Counted from the stretch's first letter, positions 48,643-57,768 are shown. The stretch: 64,000 bases of DNA from Deltaproteobacteria bacterium (GCA_016234935.1 JACRNL010000005.1:172600-236599), one strand, 5' to 3'. The notes: generated by a model from the sequence alone, not told the origin. Numbers and translations: made by a program.

Positions 48643-50520
48643 ATGGGCCATGAAAACGGATACGATATCATTATTATAGGCGCGGGGCACGCGGGGTGTG
48701 AGGCCGCTTTAGCATCCGCGCGCAAAGGGCTTTCAGCGCTCGTTGTGACCATGAACCTTGACACCATCGGCCAGATGTCCTGCAATCCTGCCATAGGCGG
48801 GATCGCCAAGGGCCATCTTGTGAAGGAAATAGACGCCCTGGGCGGAGAGATGGCCCGCGCCATTGACGACACGGCCATACAGTACCGTCTGCTGAACGAC
48901 AGCAAAGGCCCGGCCGTCCGCGCGACTCGCGCTCAGGCAGACAGGAACCTTTACAAACAGCGCATGCGTTTTGCGCTGGAAAGCACGGAAAATCTTTACC
49001 TGAGGCAGGCAATGGCCGAGGCGTTGATGGTTGAAGGGGGCCGGGTGGCCGGCGTGCGCCTTAATACAGGAGAGGTATTCAATGCCCGCGCAGTGGTCAT
49101 CACGGCCGGGACTTTCCTTAGAGGGCTGATGCACATCGGTCTTGTGAGCTTTGAAGGCGGAAGGGCGGGGGATGGCGCGAGCAAGGGCCTGTCCGCATCT
49201 TTAAAGGCATTCGGCTTCAACATGGGCCGCCTGAAGACAGGAACCTGCCCGCGCATAGACGCAAGGACGATAGATTTTTCAAAGGTCATAGAACAGGAAC
49301 TTCAGAACCCTGCGGATTTAAAGCCTTTTTCCTTTTCATCCCCTCCTATTACGCGTCCGCAGCTTGCCTGCCACATAACCTATACGAATGACGATACGCA
49401 CGGGGTTATCCGGGCGAATCTCGCCCGTTCGCCGCTTTACAGCGGCGTAATCGAAGGCACGGGGCCGCGCTATTGCCCTTCTCTTGAGGATAAGGTCGTA
49501 AAGTTCCCGCAGCGCCAGAGGCATCAGGTATTTCTTGAGCCTGAGGGGTTTAATACAAACGAAGTCTATCCAAACGGCCTTTCAACGTCGCTTCCTGTTG
49601 ATGTCCAGCTTCTTTTTTTAAGGACTATCGCCGGCCTTGAGTCTGTTGAGATACTGAGGCCGGGTTATGCCATCGAGTATGATTACGTGGAGCCGACCCA
49701 TTTGAAGCCTACCCTTGAGACAAAGGCAATAGACGGCCTGTTCCTTGCCGGTCAGATAAACGGGACGTCAGGCTACGAAGAGGCCGCGGCGCAGGGGCTT
49801 ATGGCCGGGGTCAACGCCGCATTGAAGATTATGGGGCAGGCCCCTCTTGTACTGGACAGGTCAGAGGCGTATATCGGCGTTATGATAGACGACCTTGTGA
49901 CCAAGGGGACAAAGGAACCTTACCGGATGTTCACTTCAAGGGCCGAATACAGGCTGCTCCTGCGCGAAGACAACGCCGAGTTCCGGCTCCGTGAAAAGGG
50001 CTTTAAGGCCGGGCTTGTTACGGAAGATGTTTACAGCCGTTTTCTTGAAAAGAAGAAGTTGAAGGATTCCGTCAGCCTATTTCTCGATAACACAAGGGTG
50101 AATCCGACTGCCGGGGTCGTTAATGCGCTGGGCGCCTTGAATACCACCGAGCTTAAGAAGTCCGCGCCGTTGCGCGAGCTTTTAAGAAGACAAAACATAA
50201 CGCTAAAACAGACATTGGTTTTTGCGAAGCACGATTTTTCCATTCCGCCGGATATTGCGGAGGCAATAGAGATAGAGACAAAGTACGAAGGCTACATAAA
50301 GAGGCAGGTCGAAGAGGCCCTGCGCTATAAGCGTATCGAAGGCGTCAGGATACCCGACGGCCTGCCCTATGATGATGTGTCCGGTCTTTCAAGGGAGATA
50401 AGGGAAAAGCTTTTAGCTGTCAGGCCGCAGTCCATCGGCCAGGCCGGAAGGATCGCGGGCGTGACCCCAGCCGCAATTTCAATGCTCATGGTGCATCTGA
50501 AGAAGATAGGGGCATATTGA
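48643..50520 (+). CDS. mnmG: MnmG (GidA) tRNA uridine-5-carboxymethylaminomethyl modification enzyme
   Basis: A 625-residue FAD enzyme. The dinucleotide fold is [71 protein letters not shown] and [21 protein letters not shown] are family motifs. The C-terminal helical part is [26 protein letters not shown]. With MnmE it modifies U34. It heads the mnmG-rsmG-parA-parB series and is separated from rsmG by two parS sites and repeats. Confidence 0.98.
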   Translation: MGHENGYDIIIIGAGHAGCEAALASARKGLSALVVTMNLDTIGQMSCNPAIGGIAKGHLVKEIDALGGEMARAIDDTAIQYRLLNDSKGPAVRATRAQADRNLYKQRMRFALESTENLYLRQAMAEALMVEGGRVAGVRLNTGEVFNARAVVITAGTFLRGLMHIGLVSFEGGRAGDGASKGLSASLKAFGFNMGRLKTGTCPRIDARTIDFSKVIEQELQNPADLKPFSFSSPPITRPQLACHITYTNDDTHGVIRANLARSPLYSGVIEGTGPRYCPSLEDKVVKFPQRQRHQVFLEPEGFNTNEVYPNGLSTSLPVDVQLLFLRTIAGLESVEILRPGYAIEYDYVEPTHLKPTLETKAIDGLFLAGQINGTSGYEEAAAQGLMAGVNAALKIMGQAPLVLDRSEAYIGVMIDDLVTKGTKEPYRMFTSRAEYRLLLREDNAEFRLREKGFKAGLVTEDVYSRFLEKKKLKDSVSLFLDNTRVNPTAGVVNALGALNTTELKKSAPLRELLRRQNITLKQTLVFAKHDFSIPPDIAEAIEIETKYEGYIKRQVEEALRYKRIEGVRIPDGLPYDDVSGLSREIREKLLAVRPQSIGQAGRIAGVTPAAISMLMVHLKKIGAY

Positions 50521-50537
50521 AGAGACAATCTGACAAG

Positions 50538-50553
50538 TGTTCCACGTGGAACA
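50538..50553. promoter_or_regulatory. parS centromere site 1
   Basis: TGTTCCACGTGGAACA, a perfect 16 bp palindrome matching the bacterial parS consensus for ParB. It lies 18 bp after the mnmG stop and about 2 kb before parA-parB. Confidence 0.9.
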
Positions 50554-50567
50554 CCGGAGAGTTTTTC

Positions 50568-50760
50568 GCTTTAAAGTTTTTTGGCTACAGACGGTGGAAC
50601 AAAGCTAAATGGTTGTATTTAGGCTTTAGCCGTGCGCAGCACCTTTTTTTAAAAGAAGGAAGTCTGTTTTGCGTCGTGCATAGCGCCTGCACCCGTGCAC
50701 GAACCTGCGTTAGCAGTAATTAAAGTTCTTTGGGCCTACCTTTCTTTCAAGAAAGGTAGG
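50568..50760. repeat. A-family elements between the two parS sites
   Basis: TTTAAAGTTTTTTGGCTACA, GCTTTAGCCGTGCGCAGCAC, a T/A half-stem, then GCACGAACCTGCGTTAGCAG, TAATTAAAGTTCTTTGGGCC and the hairpin CCTACC-TTTCTTTCAAGAAA-GGTAGG ending at 50760, directly against parS site 2. Confidence 0.75.
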
Positions 50761-50774
50761 TTCCACGTGGAACA
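50759..50774. promoter_or_regulatory. parS centromere site 2
   Basis: GGTTCCACGTGGAACA, 15 of 16 bases of the parS palindrome. The only change is at the first base, where the A hairpin ends. It lies 7 bp before the rsmG start. Confidence 0.85.
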
Positions 50775-50780
50775 TTTGGG

Positions 50781-51464
50781 ATGGAGAAGATGGAATCTGA
50801 CCTTAAAAAACTGCTTAAAGACGGCGCGCTTGAGCTTGGGGTGGAGCTGTCGCCTGAGGTGGTAGAGAGTTTCTCGGTATATCTCAGGGAATTGAAGGCA
50901 TGGGGCGGTAAAATGAACCTTACCGCGATAACCACGGACAGGGATGTTATTATAAAGCATTTTTTAGACAGTTTGACGTTATGCGCCTTTTTAAAGAATG
51001 GCGGGCAGGAAGGGTTAAGGCTTTTGGATACAGGCTCAGGGGCAGGGTTTCCGGGTATTCCGGTCAAGCTCGCCATGCCGGGGCTTGAGGTTGTGATGAT
51101 GGATTCCGCTGCGAAGAAGGTGCACTTCATGCGGCATGTGATAAGGACTTTGGGCCTTAAAGGAATAGACGCGATAGCGGCAAGGGTTGAGGAGATGGTT
51201 GTTATTGAAAAGTACGCCGGGCGGTTTGATGCAGTTTCATCAAGGGCCTTTGCCGGATTGGGCGCTTTTGTAACGGCTGCCCTCCCGTATTGCCGTGACG
51301 GCGGGGATATTATAGCAATGAAGGGGCCGGCCGTTGCCAATGAGCTTAAGGAGCTTGACGGGATAAAGGGGATTTCAGCTCCGGAGATACTTGAAGCAAA
51401 GGTGCCTTTCAGCGACAGGTTTATGGTGATAGTGCGGCTGACAAAGCACGGCAATGCCGCATAG
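50781..51464 (+). CDS. rsmG: RsmG (GidB) 16S rRNA m7G527 methyltransferase
   Basis: A 227-residue methyltransferase. The SAM motif is LRLLDTGSGAGFPGIPVKLAMPGLEVVMMDSAAKKVHFMRHV. AWGGKMNLTAI and HFLDSL precede it, and FDAVSSRAFA follows. It methylates G527 of 16S rRNA. Order after mnmG and before parA is standard. The start could also be the next Met at 50790. parS site 2 lies in its ribosome-binding region. Confidence 0.96.
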   Translation: MEKMESDLKKLLKDGALELGVELSPEVVESFSVYLRELKAWGGKMNLTAITTDRDVIIKHFLDSLTLCAFLKNGGQEGLRLLDTGSGAGFPGIPVKLAMPGLEVVMMDSAAKKVHFMRHVIRTLGLKGIDAIAARVEEMVVIEKYAGRFDAVSSRAFAGLGAFVTAALPYCRDGGDIIAMKGPAVANELKELDGIKGISAPEILEAKVPFSDRFMVIVRLTKHGNAA

Positions 51465-51477
51465 CTGCGGAGAGGCT

Positions 51478-51577
51478 TTTGAATTAAAGTTTTTTGGCCG
51501 CCTGCGGTGGGCAAAGCTAAAGGGTTGTATTCAGGCTTTAGCCGTGCGCAGCACCTTTTTTTCAAAAAAGGTAAGTT
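51478..51577. repeat. A-family element between rsmG and parA
   Basis: GAATTAAAGTTTTTTGGCCG, CCTGCGGTGGGCAAAGCTAA, GGCTTTAGCCGTGCGCAGCA, then hairpin CACC-T7-CAAAAAAGGTAAG. This copy is almost complete and can serve as reference for the A1+A2 order. Confidence 0.8.
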
Positions 51578-51582
51578 TTTAT

Positions 51583-51610
51583 TTGAAAACAACCTTCTAT
51601 ATGTTAAACT
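51583..51610 (+). promoter_or_regulatory. possible parA promoter
   Basis: TTGAAA at 51583-51588 and TAAACT at 51605-51610, 16 bp apart, just after the A element. The ATG of parA follows at 51623. Confidence 0.4.
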
Positions 51611-51622
51611 TTTCTGGCGGAT

Positions 51623-52393
51623 ATGGCTAAAATAATTTCCATAGCGAATCAAAAGGGCGGCGTGGGCAAGACCACGACAGCCGTTAATCTTGCGGCGTCA
51701 TTGGCTGTGGCGGAGAGACGTGTGCTTCTTATTGACTTTGACCCGCAGGGCAATGCCACCAGCGGCACGGGCCTTGAAAAAAACAGCGGGAACGGCATCT
51801 ACGAGGCCCTTATCAACCATGCCGGCATCTGTTCGCTTTGGAGGGATACTGAGATACGGTATCTGAAGGTCGTGCCTTCAAGCAGGGATTTGATAGGCGC
51901 GGAGGTGGAGCTTGTGGATTTGCCGGACCGGGAGTTCAGGCTGAAGGAGTGCCTTAGGGATGCGGTGGATGAGTTTGATTATATCTTCATAGACTCTCCG
52001 CCGTCTTTGAGCCTTTTAACGGTGAACGCGCTGACTGCGTCTGATTCCGTGCTTATTCCGCTGCAATGTGAATACTACGCGCTTGAAGGGATAAGCGAGA
52101 TAATGCGGACGATAGAGCTTATAAGGGCTGATCTCAATCCATCGCTTTTGGTAGAGGGCATAGTAATGACGATGTTTGATTCAAGGAACAACCTGGCGCA
52201 TCAGGTCATAGAGGAGATAAAAAAGCATTTTGGTGAAAAGACATTTGAGACTATTATCCCCAGGAACGTGCGTCTGAGCGAAAGCCCGTCGTTCGGCAAG
52301 CCTGTGATACTCTATGACGTAAACTCACGCGGCTCGCTCAGCTATATGGAACTTGCAAAAGAGTTTCTTGTAAGAAATAACGGCAGTCATTAA
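51623..52393 (+). CDS. parA: ParA/Soj chromosome partitioning ATPase
   Basis: A 256-residue ParA of the chromosomal type. The deviant Walker A is KGGVGKTTTAVNLAASLA, Walker A' is LIDFDPQGNATSG and Walker B is DYIFIDSPPSLSLLTVNAL. It lacks the N-terminal DNA-binding extension of plasmid ParA. It drives separation of parS-ParB complexes on the nucleoid. It is followed after 42 bp by parB, and two parS sites lie upstream. Confidence 0.97.
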   Translation: MAKIISIANQKGGVGKTTTAVNLAASLAVAERRVLLIDFDPQGNATSGTGLEKNSGNGIYEALINHAGICSLWRDTEIRYLKVVPSSRDLIGAEVELVDLPDREFRLKECLRDAVDEFDYIFIDSPPSLSLLTVNALTASDSVLIPLQCEYYALEGISEIMRTIELIRADLNPSLLVEGIVMTMFDSRNNLAHQVIEEIKKHFGEKTFETIIPRNVRLSESPSFGKPVILYDVNSRGSLSYMELAKEFLVRNNGSH

Positions 52394-52435
52394 TAAACTT
52401 ATTAAAATCAATAGGTTAGATAGATTGAGGGCATT

Positions 52436-53293
52436 ATGCTGAACAGGAAGAAGGTATTGGGCAGGGGGATGAGTGCGCTGATAGGCGACGGCCGCGCTAC
52501 GGAGGTTAGGGCAGGGCAAAAATATCTTATGTGCGCCCTTGCCGACATAACGCCGAACAAAGTCCAGCCGAGAAAGACCTTTAGCGACGCGGCGCTCAAA
52601 GAGCTGTCGGATTCAATAAGGGAAAAGGGCGTCATCGAGCCGCTTATCATCCGCAGGAATCCAGCCGGCGGCTTTGAGCTTATCGCCGGAGAGCGGAGAT
52701 GGCGCGCGGCGCGGATGGCCGGCCTTAAAGAGGCCCCGGCAATGATACTCGACGTGAGCGACGAAGAAAGCCTTGAGCTCGCGATAATCGAAAATATACA
52801 GAGAGAGGATTTGAACGCGATAGAAGAGGCTGAGGCCTACCGGAACCTCATGGGTTTCGGCCTTTCGCAGGAGGAGGTCGCAAAGAAGGTCGGCAAGGAA
52901 CGGGCGACGGTCGCGAATTACCTGAGGCTCTTGAAGCTGCCGCCGGAGGTTAAAGAGGAGCTTTTAAAAGGCACGATAACAATGGGACACGCCCGCGCGA
53001 TATTAGCCCTTGAAAACCAGGGGGCGCAGGCCGCGCTTTGCGCAAAGATCATCGCAAAGGGGCTTTCCGTAAGGGAGGCCGAAGTCCTTGCCGGCGGCAA
53101 GGCTAAAAAAACCGCGGTAAAGACGAACAGGCAAAGCAACTCGCAGAATTTTCTTGAAGATGAACTGCGCGGCATCTTCGGCACGAAGATAGCCGTAAAC
53201 GACAAAAACGGCAAGGGCAGGATAGAGATACTTTATTTTTCAGCGGATGAGCGCGAGCGGATAATCGACATGCTGAGGTCGGTTACGCAGTAG
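52436..53293 (+). CDS. parB: ParB/Spo0J chromosome partitioning protein
   Basis: A 285-residue ParB. The CTPase/parS-clamp domain has NKVQPRKTFSDAALKELSDSIREKGVIEPLIIRR, GGFELIAGERRWRAARMAGL and ENIQREDLNAIEEAEAY. The helix-turn-helix is GLSQEEVAKKVGKERATVANYLRLLKLP. The C-terminal dimer part includes GRIEILYFSADERERIIDML. It binds parS and spreads as a clamp. It pairs with the parA upstream. Confidence 0.97.
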   Translation: MLNRKKVLGRGMSALIGDGRATEVRAGQKYLMCALADITPNKVQPRKTFSDAALKELSDSIREKGVIEPLIIRRNPAGGFELIAGERRWRAARMAGLKEAPAMILDVSDEESLELAIIENIQREDLNAIEEAEAYRNLMGFGLSQEEVAKKVGKERATVANYLRLLKLPPEVKEELLKGTITMGHARAILALENQGAQAALCAKIIAKGLSVREAEVLAGGKAKKTAVKTNRQSNSQNFLEDELRGIFGTKIAVNDKNGKGRIEILYFSADERERIIDMLRSVTQ

Positions 53294-53346
53294 GATGTCA
53301 TTCGGGGATGACGGACAAGGGCAGGGTTTCAGCTTTGCATATAGTG

Positions 53347-53453
53347 AACCGGGCAATACATCCAAAAGGGGTTTTTAAGTTCCGGTCATGAAAAGAGAAG
53401 TTATAAAAAATAGTGGTGGTTAACCGGATAATATATCTAAAAGGGGTTTTAAA
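53347..53453 (+). repeat. direct duplication upstream of bactofilin
   Basis: AACCGGGCAATACATCCAAA AGGGGTTTTTAA at 53347-53378 recurs as AACCGGATAATATATCTAAA AGGGGTTTTAAA at 53422-53453 (period 75 bp). The second copy supplies the AGGGG that serves as ribosome binding site for the bactofilin gene. Confidence 0.75.
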
Positions 53454-53454
53454 A

Positions 53455-53880
53455 ATGTTCAGCAAGGAAAAGGAAGATAAGGCAAAAGGCGGGGAAGTCA
53501 TCGGGCTTATCGGCAAGGGCATGTTCATCGAGGGCAGGCTCACCTTTGAAAACACCGTGCGCATAGACGGCAACTTCAAGGGGCAGATAAATGCCGGCGG
53601 CACCCTCGTGGTCGGCGACACAGGCATGGTGGAGGGCGAGGTGACGGTGGACACCGCCATCATCACCGGCGAGGTCGTCGGCATCGTTGAGGCCAAAACA
53701 AGGGTCGAGCTTCAGGCCCCGGCGAAGTTTCAGGGCGAGATACGGACGCCTAACCTCATCATCGGCGACGGCGCGGTATTTGACGGCAAATGCGTCATGC
53801 TCAAAAAGGACTCTGCCCGGCAGGAGACCGCGCATTTCCAGTATCAGGAGGAAGGGCATCAGGAGTCGGCGAATTTTTAA
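53455..53880 (+). CDS. bactofilin-family cytoskeletal protein
   Basis: A 141-residue protein. The start ATG 53455 (MFSKEKEDKAKGGEVIGLIG) follows AAAAGGGG. The core GMFIEGRLTFENTVRIDGNFKGQINAGGTLVVGDTGMVEGEVTVDTAIITGEVVGIVEAKTRVELQAPAKFQGEI is a right-handed beta-helix of DUF583/bactofilin type, with short polar ends. These proteins polymerise without nucleotide and can anchor ParAB in some bacteria. Placement after parB supports a link to chromosome segregation or cell shape. Confidence 0.93.
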   Translation: MFSKEKEDKAKGGEVIGLIGKGMFIEGRLTFENTVRIDGNFKGQINAGGTLVVGDTGMVEGEVTVDTAIITGEVVGIVEAKTRVELQAPAKFQGEIRTPNLIIGDGAVFDGKCVMLKKDSARQETAHFQYQEEGHQESANF

Positions 53881-53964
53881 AGGCGGCGTATTTTGTGTCT
53901 GTTGGGTGGGTGAGATAATGGGCGCTAATTGTTTTCTTGAATTGGAAAAATAGGGCATGGCGGT

Positions 53965-54145
53965 TTTTTTCTCCTCTCCCTTCCCCCGCTTTAGACATGC
54001 GAGGGCATGCACGGGGGAGGGCAGGGTGGGGGGGGGAAATCAGCCAACCCTATGTTTTTCTGTCATCCCCGAATGTCTTTACTGGGGGTCTAATGCGGGT
54101 TCAAGTTTGTAACCCCCCGCTTCAGACACGCGGGGGCAGGCTTGA
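53965..54145. repeat. D and E elements each carrying H insertions
   Basis: In the 375 bp gap before ilvE, a D element (CTCCTCTCCC...CACGGGGGAGGGCAGGG, 53969-54035) is broken by an H unit at about 53984-54010. An E piece (TGTCATCCCCGAATGTC, 54060-54076) follows. A second H unit lies at about 54112-54139 (CCCCGCTTCAGACACGCGGG then GGCAGGC). 54146-54240 shows nothing more than the AAAAGGAG site of ilvE. Confidence 0.75.
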
Positions 54146-54255
54146 ATCCAAGAGTTCGTGCATAGAAAAATGGCGCGTTTGCGGGTTTAGGTTTATATGC
54201 GGTAATCTTTTTTTACATTCCCGCAGGCGCGCCTTGAAAAGGAGTTTTTAAGACA

Positions 54256-55170
54256 ATGGACAAAGGCAAGAAGATCTGGATGGACGGAAGGCTCGTTGAC
54301 TGGGAAAAGGCCAGCGTGCATGTGCTGACGCATGCCCTGCACTACGGCCTCGGCGTGTTCGAGGGCATAAGGTGCTACAAATGCGAAGATGGCCGCAGCG
54401 CCGTCTTCAGGCTCGCCGAACATACGCGAAGGCTCTTTGATTCGGCCCACATAGTCATGATGAAAATACCGTTTACCGAGGCCGAGATAAACGCCGCTGT
54501 AATCGAAACGCTCAAGGCCAACGGCCTTGAGGAAGGCTACATAAGGCCCATCGCGTTTATCGGCGACGGGGCAATGGGCATTCTGCCAAAGGACAACCCG
54601 GTTCGCGTTTCCATATCCGCGTGGAAGTGGGGCGCGTATCTCGGGGCAGACGGCATGGAAAAGGGCATACGCGTTAAGGTGCCCTCATACGTCCGCTACC
54701 ACGTCAACAGCGTGATGACAAAGGCAAAGGTCACGGGCCATTACGTCAATTCCATTCTCGCCAAGAGGGAGGTCGTCGCCGAAGGCTACGACGAAGCGCT
54801 GCTGCTTGACACGGAAGGCTACGTCTCCGAAGGCAGCGGTGAAAACGTCTTTATCGTCAAAGACGGCATCTTAAAGACAACGCCGCTGACGTCTAACCTC
54901 AAGGGCATCACCCGCGACGCGGTCATGCGCATAGCAAAGGACAAGGGGCTTACCGTAAAAGAAGAGCGCTTCACACGTGACGAGGTTTATGTGGCCGACG
55001 AGGCCTTTTTCACCGGCACAGCCGCCGAGATAACGCCGATAAGGGAGCTTGACCTGCGCACGATAGGCCAGGGCAGACCCGGGGCGATTACAAAGGATAT
55101 CCAGAAGACCTTTTTCGACGCGGTCAAAGGCAGGAACAAAGAGTATGCAGGGTGGCTGACCTACCTGTAG
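54256..55170 (+). CDS. ilvE: branched-chain amino acid aminotransferase
   Basis: A 304-residue class IV PLP aminotransferase. [39 protein letters not shown] (PLP Lys in the KAKVTG region), [18 protein letters not shown] and [14 protein letters not shown] are family motifs. It forms leucine, isoleucine and valine from their keto acids. AAAAGGAG lies upstream. There are no other ilv genes close by. Confidence 0.95.
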   Translation: MDKGKKIWMDGRLVDWEKASVHVLTHALHYGLGVFEGIRCYKCEDGRSAVFRLAEHTRRLFDSAHIVMMKIPFTEAEINAAVIETLKANGLEEGYIRPIAFIGDGAMGILPKDNPVRVSISAWKWGAYLGADGMEKGIRVKVPSYVRYHVNSVMTKAKVTGHYVNSILAKREVVAEGYDEALLLDTEGYVSEGSGENVFIVKDGILKTTPLTSNLKGITRDAVMRIAKDKGLTVKEERFTRDEVYVADEAFFTGTAAEITPIRELDLRTIGQGRPGAITKDIQKTFFDAVKGRNKEYAGWLTYL

Positions 55171-55180
55171 CTTCCCTTTT

Positions 55181-55310
55181 TAATTCCTCTCCCCTCTGGG
55201 GAGAGGGTAGGGTGAGGGGGGGGTGAAAGGTCAGCATTATCTATCAGTATCTGTTATCGTTCCCACGCTCCAGCGTGGGAATGCATCCAAGGACGCTCCA
55301 GCGTCCGGTA
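55181..55310. repeat. D element and REP pair upstream of the RAYT gene
   Basis: A D element (CCTCTCCCCTCTGGGGAGAG then GGTAGGGTGAGGGG) is at 55186-55225. Two G-family hairpins follow: TTCCCACGCTCCAGCGTGGGAA at 55260-55281 and GGACGCTCCAGCGTCC at 55291-55306. They are probably the left cognate REP sequences of the transposase. Confidence 0.8.
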
Positions 55311-55861
55311 AACCGGCAGCGCAGGAACAAAATGGCACGAAGCCGTTATGTCCCGAACCTGACAAGCCGCACTTCATGACCTGCACGGTCATGGAATGGC
55401 TGCCAATCTTCACCAGCCCGGATATATCCGGCATACTGCTTGAAAGCTGGCGTTGTCAGCGGAGAAACGAAGGTCTGCGGCTTTACGGTTATGTCATTCT
55501 GGAAAACCATATGCACTTTATCGCACAGGCCGAACGCCTCGATAAATGCCTGAGCAGCTTCAAGTCATTCACCGCAGGAAGAATTTTAAGTCACCTCGAA
55601 GAACAGCAAGCGAAGCACCTGCTGACGCGCCTGCGCTTTTCAAAGCGGGCGCATAAATCAAACAGAGAGTATCAGTTCTGGCAGGAAGGCTCGCACGCCG
55701 AATTGGTCTTTAGCGACGAGATGATGCGTGAAAAGCTGGATTACATCCATGCAAACCCGGTAAAGCGCGGTTATGTGGACAGGGCCGAGCAGTGGCGCTA
55801 CTCCAGCGCACGCAGCTATGCCGGTGAGGCAGGATTGGTTGAGATTGATCAGTGGCGGTGA
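55223..55861 (+). CDS. REP-associated tyrosine transposase (RAYT), probable 5' frameshift
   Basis: A Y1/HUH single-strand transposase. The metal-binding His pair is in LENHMHFIAQ and the nucleophilic Tyr in KLDYIHANPVKRGYVD, with WRYSSARSYAG and WQEGSHAE family blocks. RAYTs move REP hairpins. The first 45 or so codons of this frame read REP DNA (VPTLQRGNASKDAP). An ATG at 55332 in another frame reads MARSRYVP, the usual RAYT start. One frameshift near 55350-55356 would join it to the PEPDKPHFMTC of the main frame. The gene is probably a recent relic, or needs a frameshift to be expressed. Confidence 0.85.
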   Translation: MKGQHYLSVSVIVPTLQRGNASKDAPASGKPAAQEQNGTKPLCPEPDKPHFMTCTVMEWLPIFTSPDISGILLESWRCQRRNEGLRLYGYVILENHMHFIAQAERLDKCLSSFKSFTAGRILSHLEEQQAKHLLTRLRFSKRAHKSNREYQFWQEGSHAELVFSDEMMREKLDYIHANPVKRGYVDRAEQWRYSSARSYAGEAGLVEIDQWR

Positions 55862-55863
55862 AG

Positions 55864-55895
55864 TGCGACGGGACGCTGGAGCGTCCTGTAACATC
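55864..55895. repeat. right-hand REP of the RAYT unit
   Basis: GGGACGCTGGAGCGTCC at 55869-55885, followed by TGTAACATCGCACC. It is the inverse of the left hairpin, so the transposase gene lies between inverted REP units. Confidence 0.78.
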
Positions 55896-55914
55896 GCACC
55901 ACTAAAGCTCCCTT

Positions 55915-57255
55915 ATGAAAAAGCGGGTGAAAGAAGAGACGATAATTTTTCTTGGCGTGGTCAAGTGGATTGTCCTGGCGGCGATCGTTGGGATAATCAC
56001 CGGCCTGTCCACTACGCTTTACATCAAGGCGTTGAACGCGGCGATAGGGATTAAAGGTTATTCCGACTATTATTTCCTGCTCCTGCCGCTTGGGCTTTTG
56101 GTTGGGGCGATTTTAATAAAATATTTGGCGCCGGAAGAAAAGACATCGGGTGCGAACCTTGCCATAGAGGCTGTAAACAGGCATTCGGGCAGGATACGGT
56201 TTATCCTTGTCCCAATAGAATTTATCGGGACTATCCTGACCATCGCCTTTGGCGGCTCCGGCGGAAAGGAAGGGCCGAGCGTTCAGATCGGGGCAGGTCT
56301 TGCCGCGTTTTTTACCGGACTCCTCGGGCTTGACGATCATGACAGGAAAAAGCTCGTTGTCTGCGGCATGTGCGGCGGCTTTGCGTCTGTCTTTGGCGCG
56401 CCCATGACAGGCGCTCTTTACGGGGTCGAGGTGCTGGCCATTGGAAGTATCATGTATGACGTGCTCCTACCGGCCTTTGTCACCAGCATAGTCAGCTATC
56501 ATGTTTCGTCGCATTTCGGAATAACCTACTTTTACCATCCAATAAAGATCGTCCCTGCCTTCAGCAATATGTTTTTCCTGAAGGTTCTTGCCGCAGGTGT
56601 ATTTTTCGGCGTTTGCTCGTTTGCGTATATCGAAGGGCTGCACCTTGCCAAAAAACTCTGCGCCAAGATAAAATTTTTAATGATAATAAAAAGCCTGATC
56701 GCCGGCTCTGTGCTTGTTGTCCTCGCGCTTGTTTTTTCGACCCGTCCGCTTGGGCTTGGGCTTGACGTGATGGAATCCGCAATAGAGGGCGGAGCTGTTT
56801 CGTGGTATGACCCGATTTTAAAGATAATTCATACGGGTATTACGCTCGGCTTCGGCGGGCTTGGCGGAAAGGTGACGCCGATGGTCTTTGTCGGCGCGAC
56901 GTCGGGCAGCGTCTTTGGCAGTTTCATGGGCGTAGACCCGTCAATGTTCGCGGCAATAGGTTTTGTGAGCCTTCTTGCGGGCGCGTCAAACACGCCCATT
57001 GCGGCGAGCGTAATGGCCGTTGAGCTTTTCGGCGCCGAGGTGGCCTCCTATGCGGCAATCGCCTGCGTTGTCAGCTTTATGATAACCGGACACAGGTCTG
57101 TCTACCCATCCCAGATACTCGCGATAAAAAAATCATCGTCCTTTAAAATGGAGCTTGGCAGGGAATTGGAAGGCACAAGCCCGGAATACGTCTACCGTGA
57201 AAAAAGCCTTATAGGGGTTTTAAGTAGACTTTTGAAGGCGGTAAAGGGAAGATAG
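55915..57255 (+). CDS. ClC family chloride channel/transporter
   Basis: A 446-residue membrane protein with about 10-12 hydrophobic segments. The filter motif is FGGSGGKEGPSVQIGAG (the gating Glu of G-R/K-E-G-P is present). GAPMTGALYGVEVL and FGGLGGKVTPMVFVGATSGSVFG match other filter parts. There is no CBS domain. It is either an H+/Cl- antiporter or a channel. It begins 53 bp after the RAYT gene on the same strand. Confidence 0.92.
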   Translation: MKKRVKEETIIFLGVVKWIVLAAIVGIITGLSTTLYIKALNAAIGIKGYSDYYFLLLPLGLLVGAILIKYLAPEEKTSGANLAIEAVNRHSGRIRFILVPIEFIGTILTIAFGGSGGKEGPSVQIGAGLAAFFTGLLGLDDHDRKKLVVCGMCGGFASVFGAPMTGALYGVEVLAIGSIMYDVLLPAFVTSIVSYHVSSHFGITYFYHPIKIVPAFSNMFFLKVLAAGVFFGVCSFAYIEGLHLAKKLCAKIKFLMIIKSLIAGSVLVVLALVFSTRPLGLGLDVMESAIEGGAVSWYDPILKIIHTGITLGFGGLGGKVTPMVFVGATSGSVFGSFMGVDPSMFAAIGFVSLLAGASNTPIAASVMAVELFGAEVASYAAIACVVSFMITGHRSVYPSQILAIKKSSSFKMELGRELEGTSPEYVYREKSLIGVLSRLLKAVKGR

Positions 57256-57276
57256 CGGTTTATATAGTAAAATAAC

Positions 57277-57708
57277 TCAATACCAGTCCAGCACCTTGTG
57301 CCCGTGTTCCGACAGCCAGTTTTTTTGCTCTTCGGTTAAACGGTGGTCGCAGGCTATGCGGCCTTTGTCGTGTATCCTTACCCAGCCTGTCTTTTCAAGC
57401 TCCGGCACCTTCATGCCGATTACAATGGCGGCGATGATGTCGTGAAAGCACGACGGGCAGCCGAAAAATCTGCCGCACCTGCTGAGCCAGCCTGAGGCAA
57501 GGCCGTCGTTGCGAAAAGGCGTTTTTTTCCAGTCAAGGCCGGTCAGGTCATCGGCTTCGCACACCTCTTTAATCAGGTCAGCCGCGTGCTTTTTTCGCCA
57601 GATGCCGCGCGCAATGCCTATCCAACTGTCCCCCTGATCCGTGCTCCAGTAATAGGGGCGGACCTTTTCGTTTTCTGTCTCGCCGGGAGAAACCAGATAA
57701 TATTTCAT
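57277..57708 (-). CDS. hypothetical protein with Cys/His cluster
   Basis: The start is ATG 57708 (MKYYLVSPGETENEKVRPYY), because the codons before it translate a D repeat. The protein is 143 residues. It has a Trp-rich part (STDQGDSWIGIARGIWRKKHA) and a Cys cluster CGRFFGCPSCFHD that could bind a metal ion, with a further C near the end (IACDHR). I do not recognise a family. It is convergent with the ClC gene and stands alone. Confidence 0.7.
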   Translation of the reverse strand: MKYYLVSPGETENEKVRPYYWSTDQGDSWIGIARGIWRKKHAADLIKEVCEADDLTGLDWKKTPFRNDGLASGWLSRCGRFFGCPSCFHDIIAAIVIGMKVPELEKTGWVRIHDKGRIACDHRLTEEQKNWLSEHGHKVLDWY

Positions 57709-57718
57709 ATTTACTCTC

Positions 57719-57768
57719 ACCAAGCCCCCCACCCTGCCCTCCCCCACAAGTGGGGAGGAGATAAGGAA
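57719..57768. repeat. D-family repeat
   Basis: CACCAAGCCCCCCACCCTGC then CCTCCCCCACAAGTGGGGAG. It lies 11 bp upstream of the hypothetical protein start, in the 290 bp gap 57709-57998. The stretch 57780-57905 is AT-rich with no signal. Confidence 0.7.
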
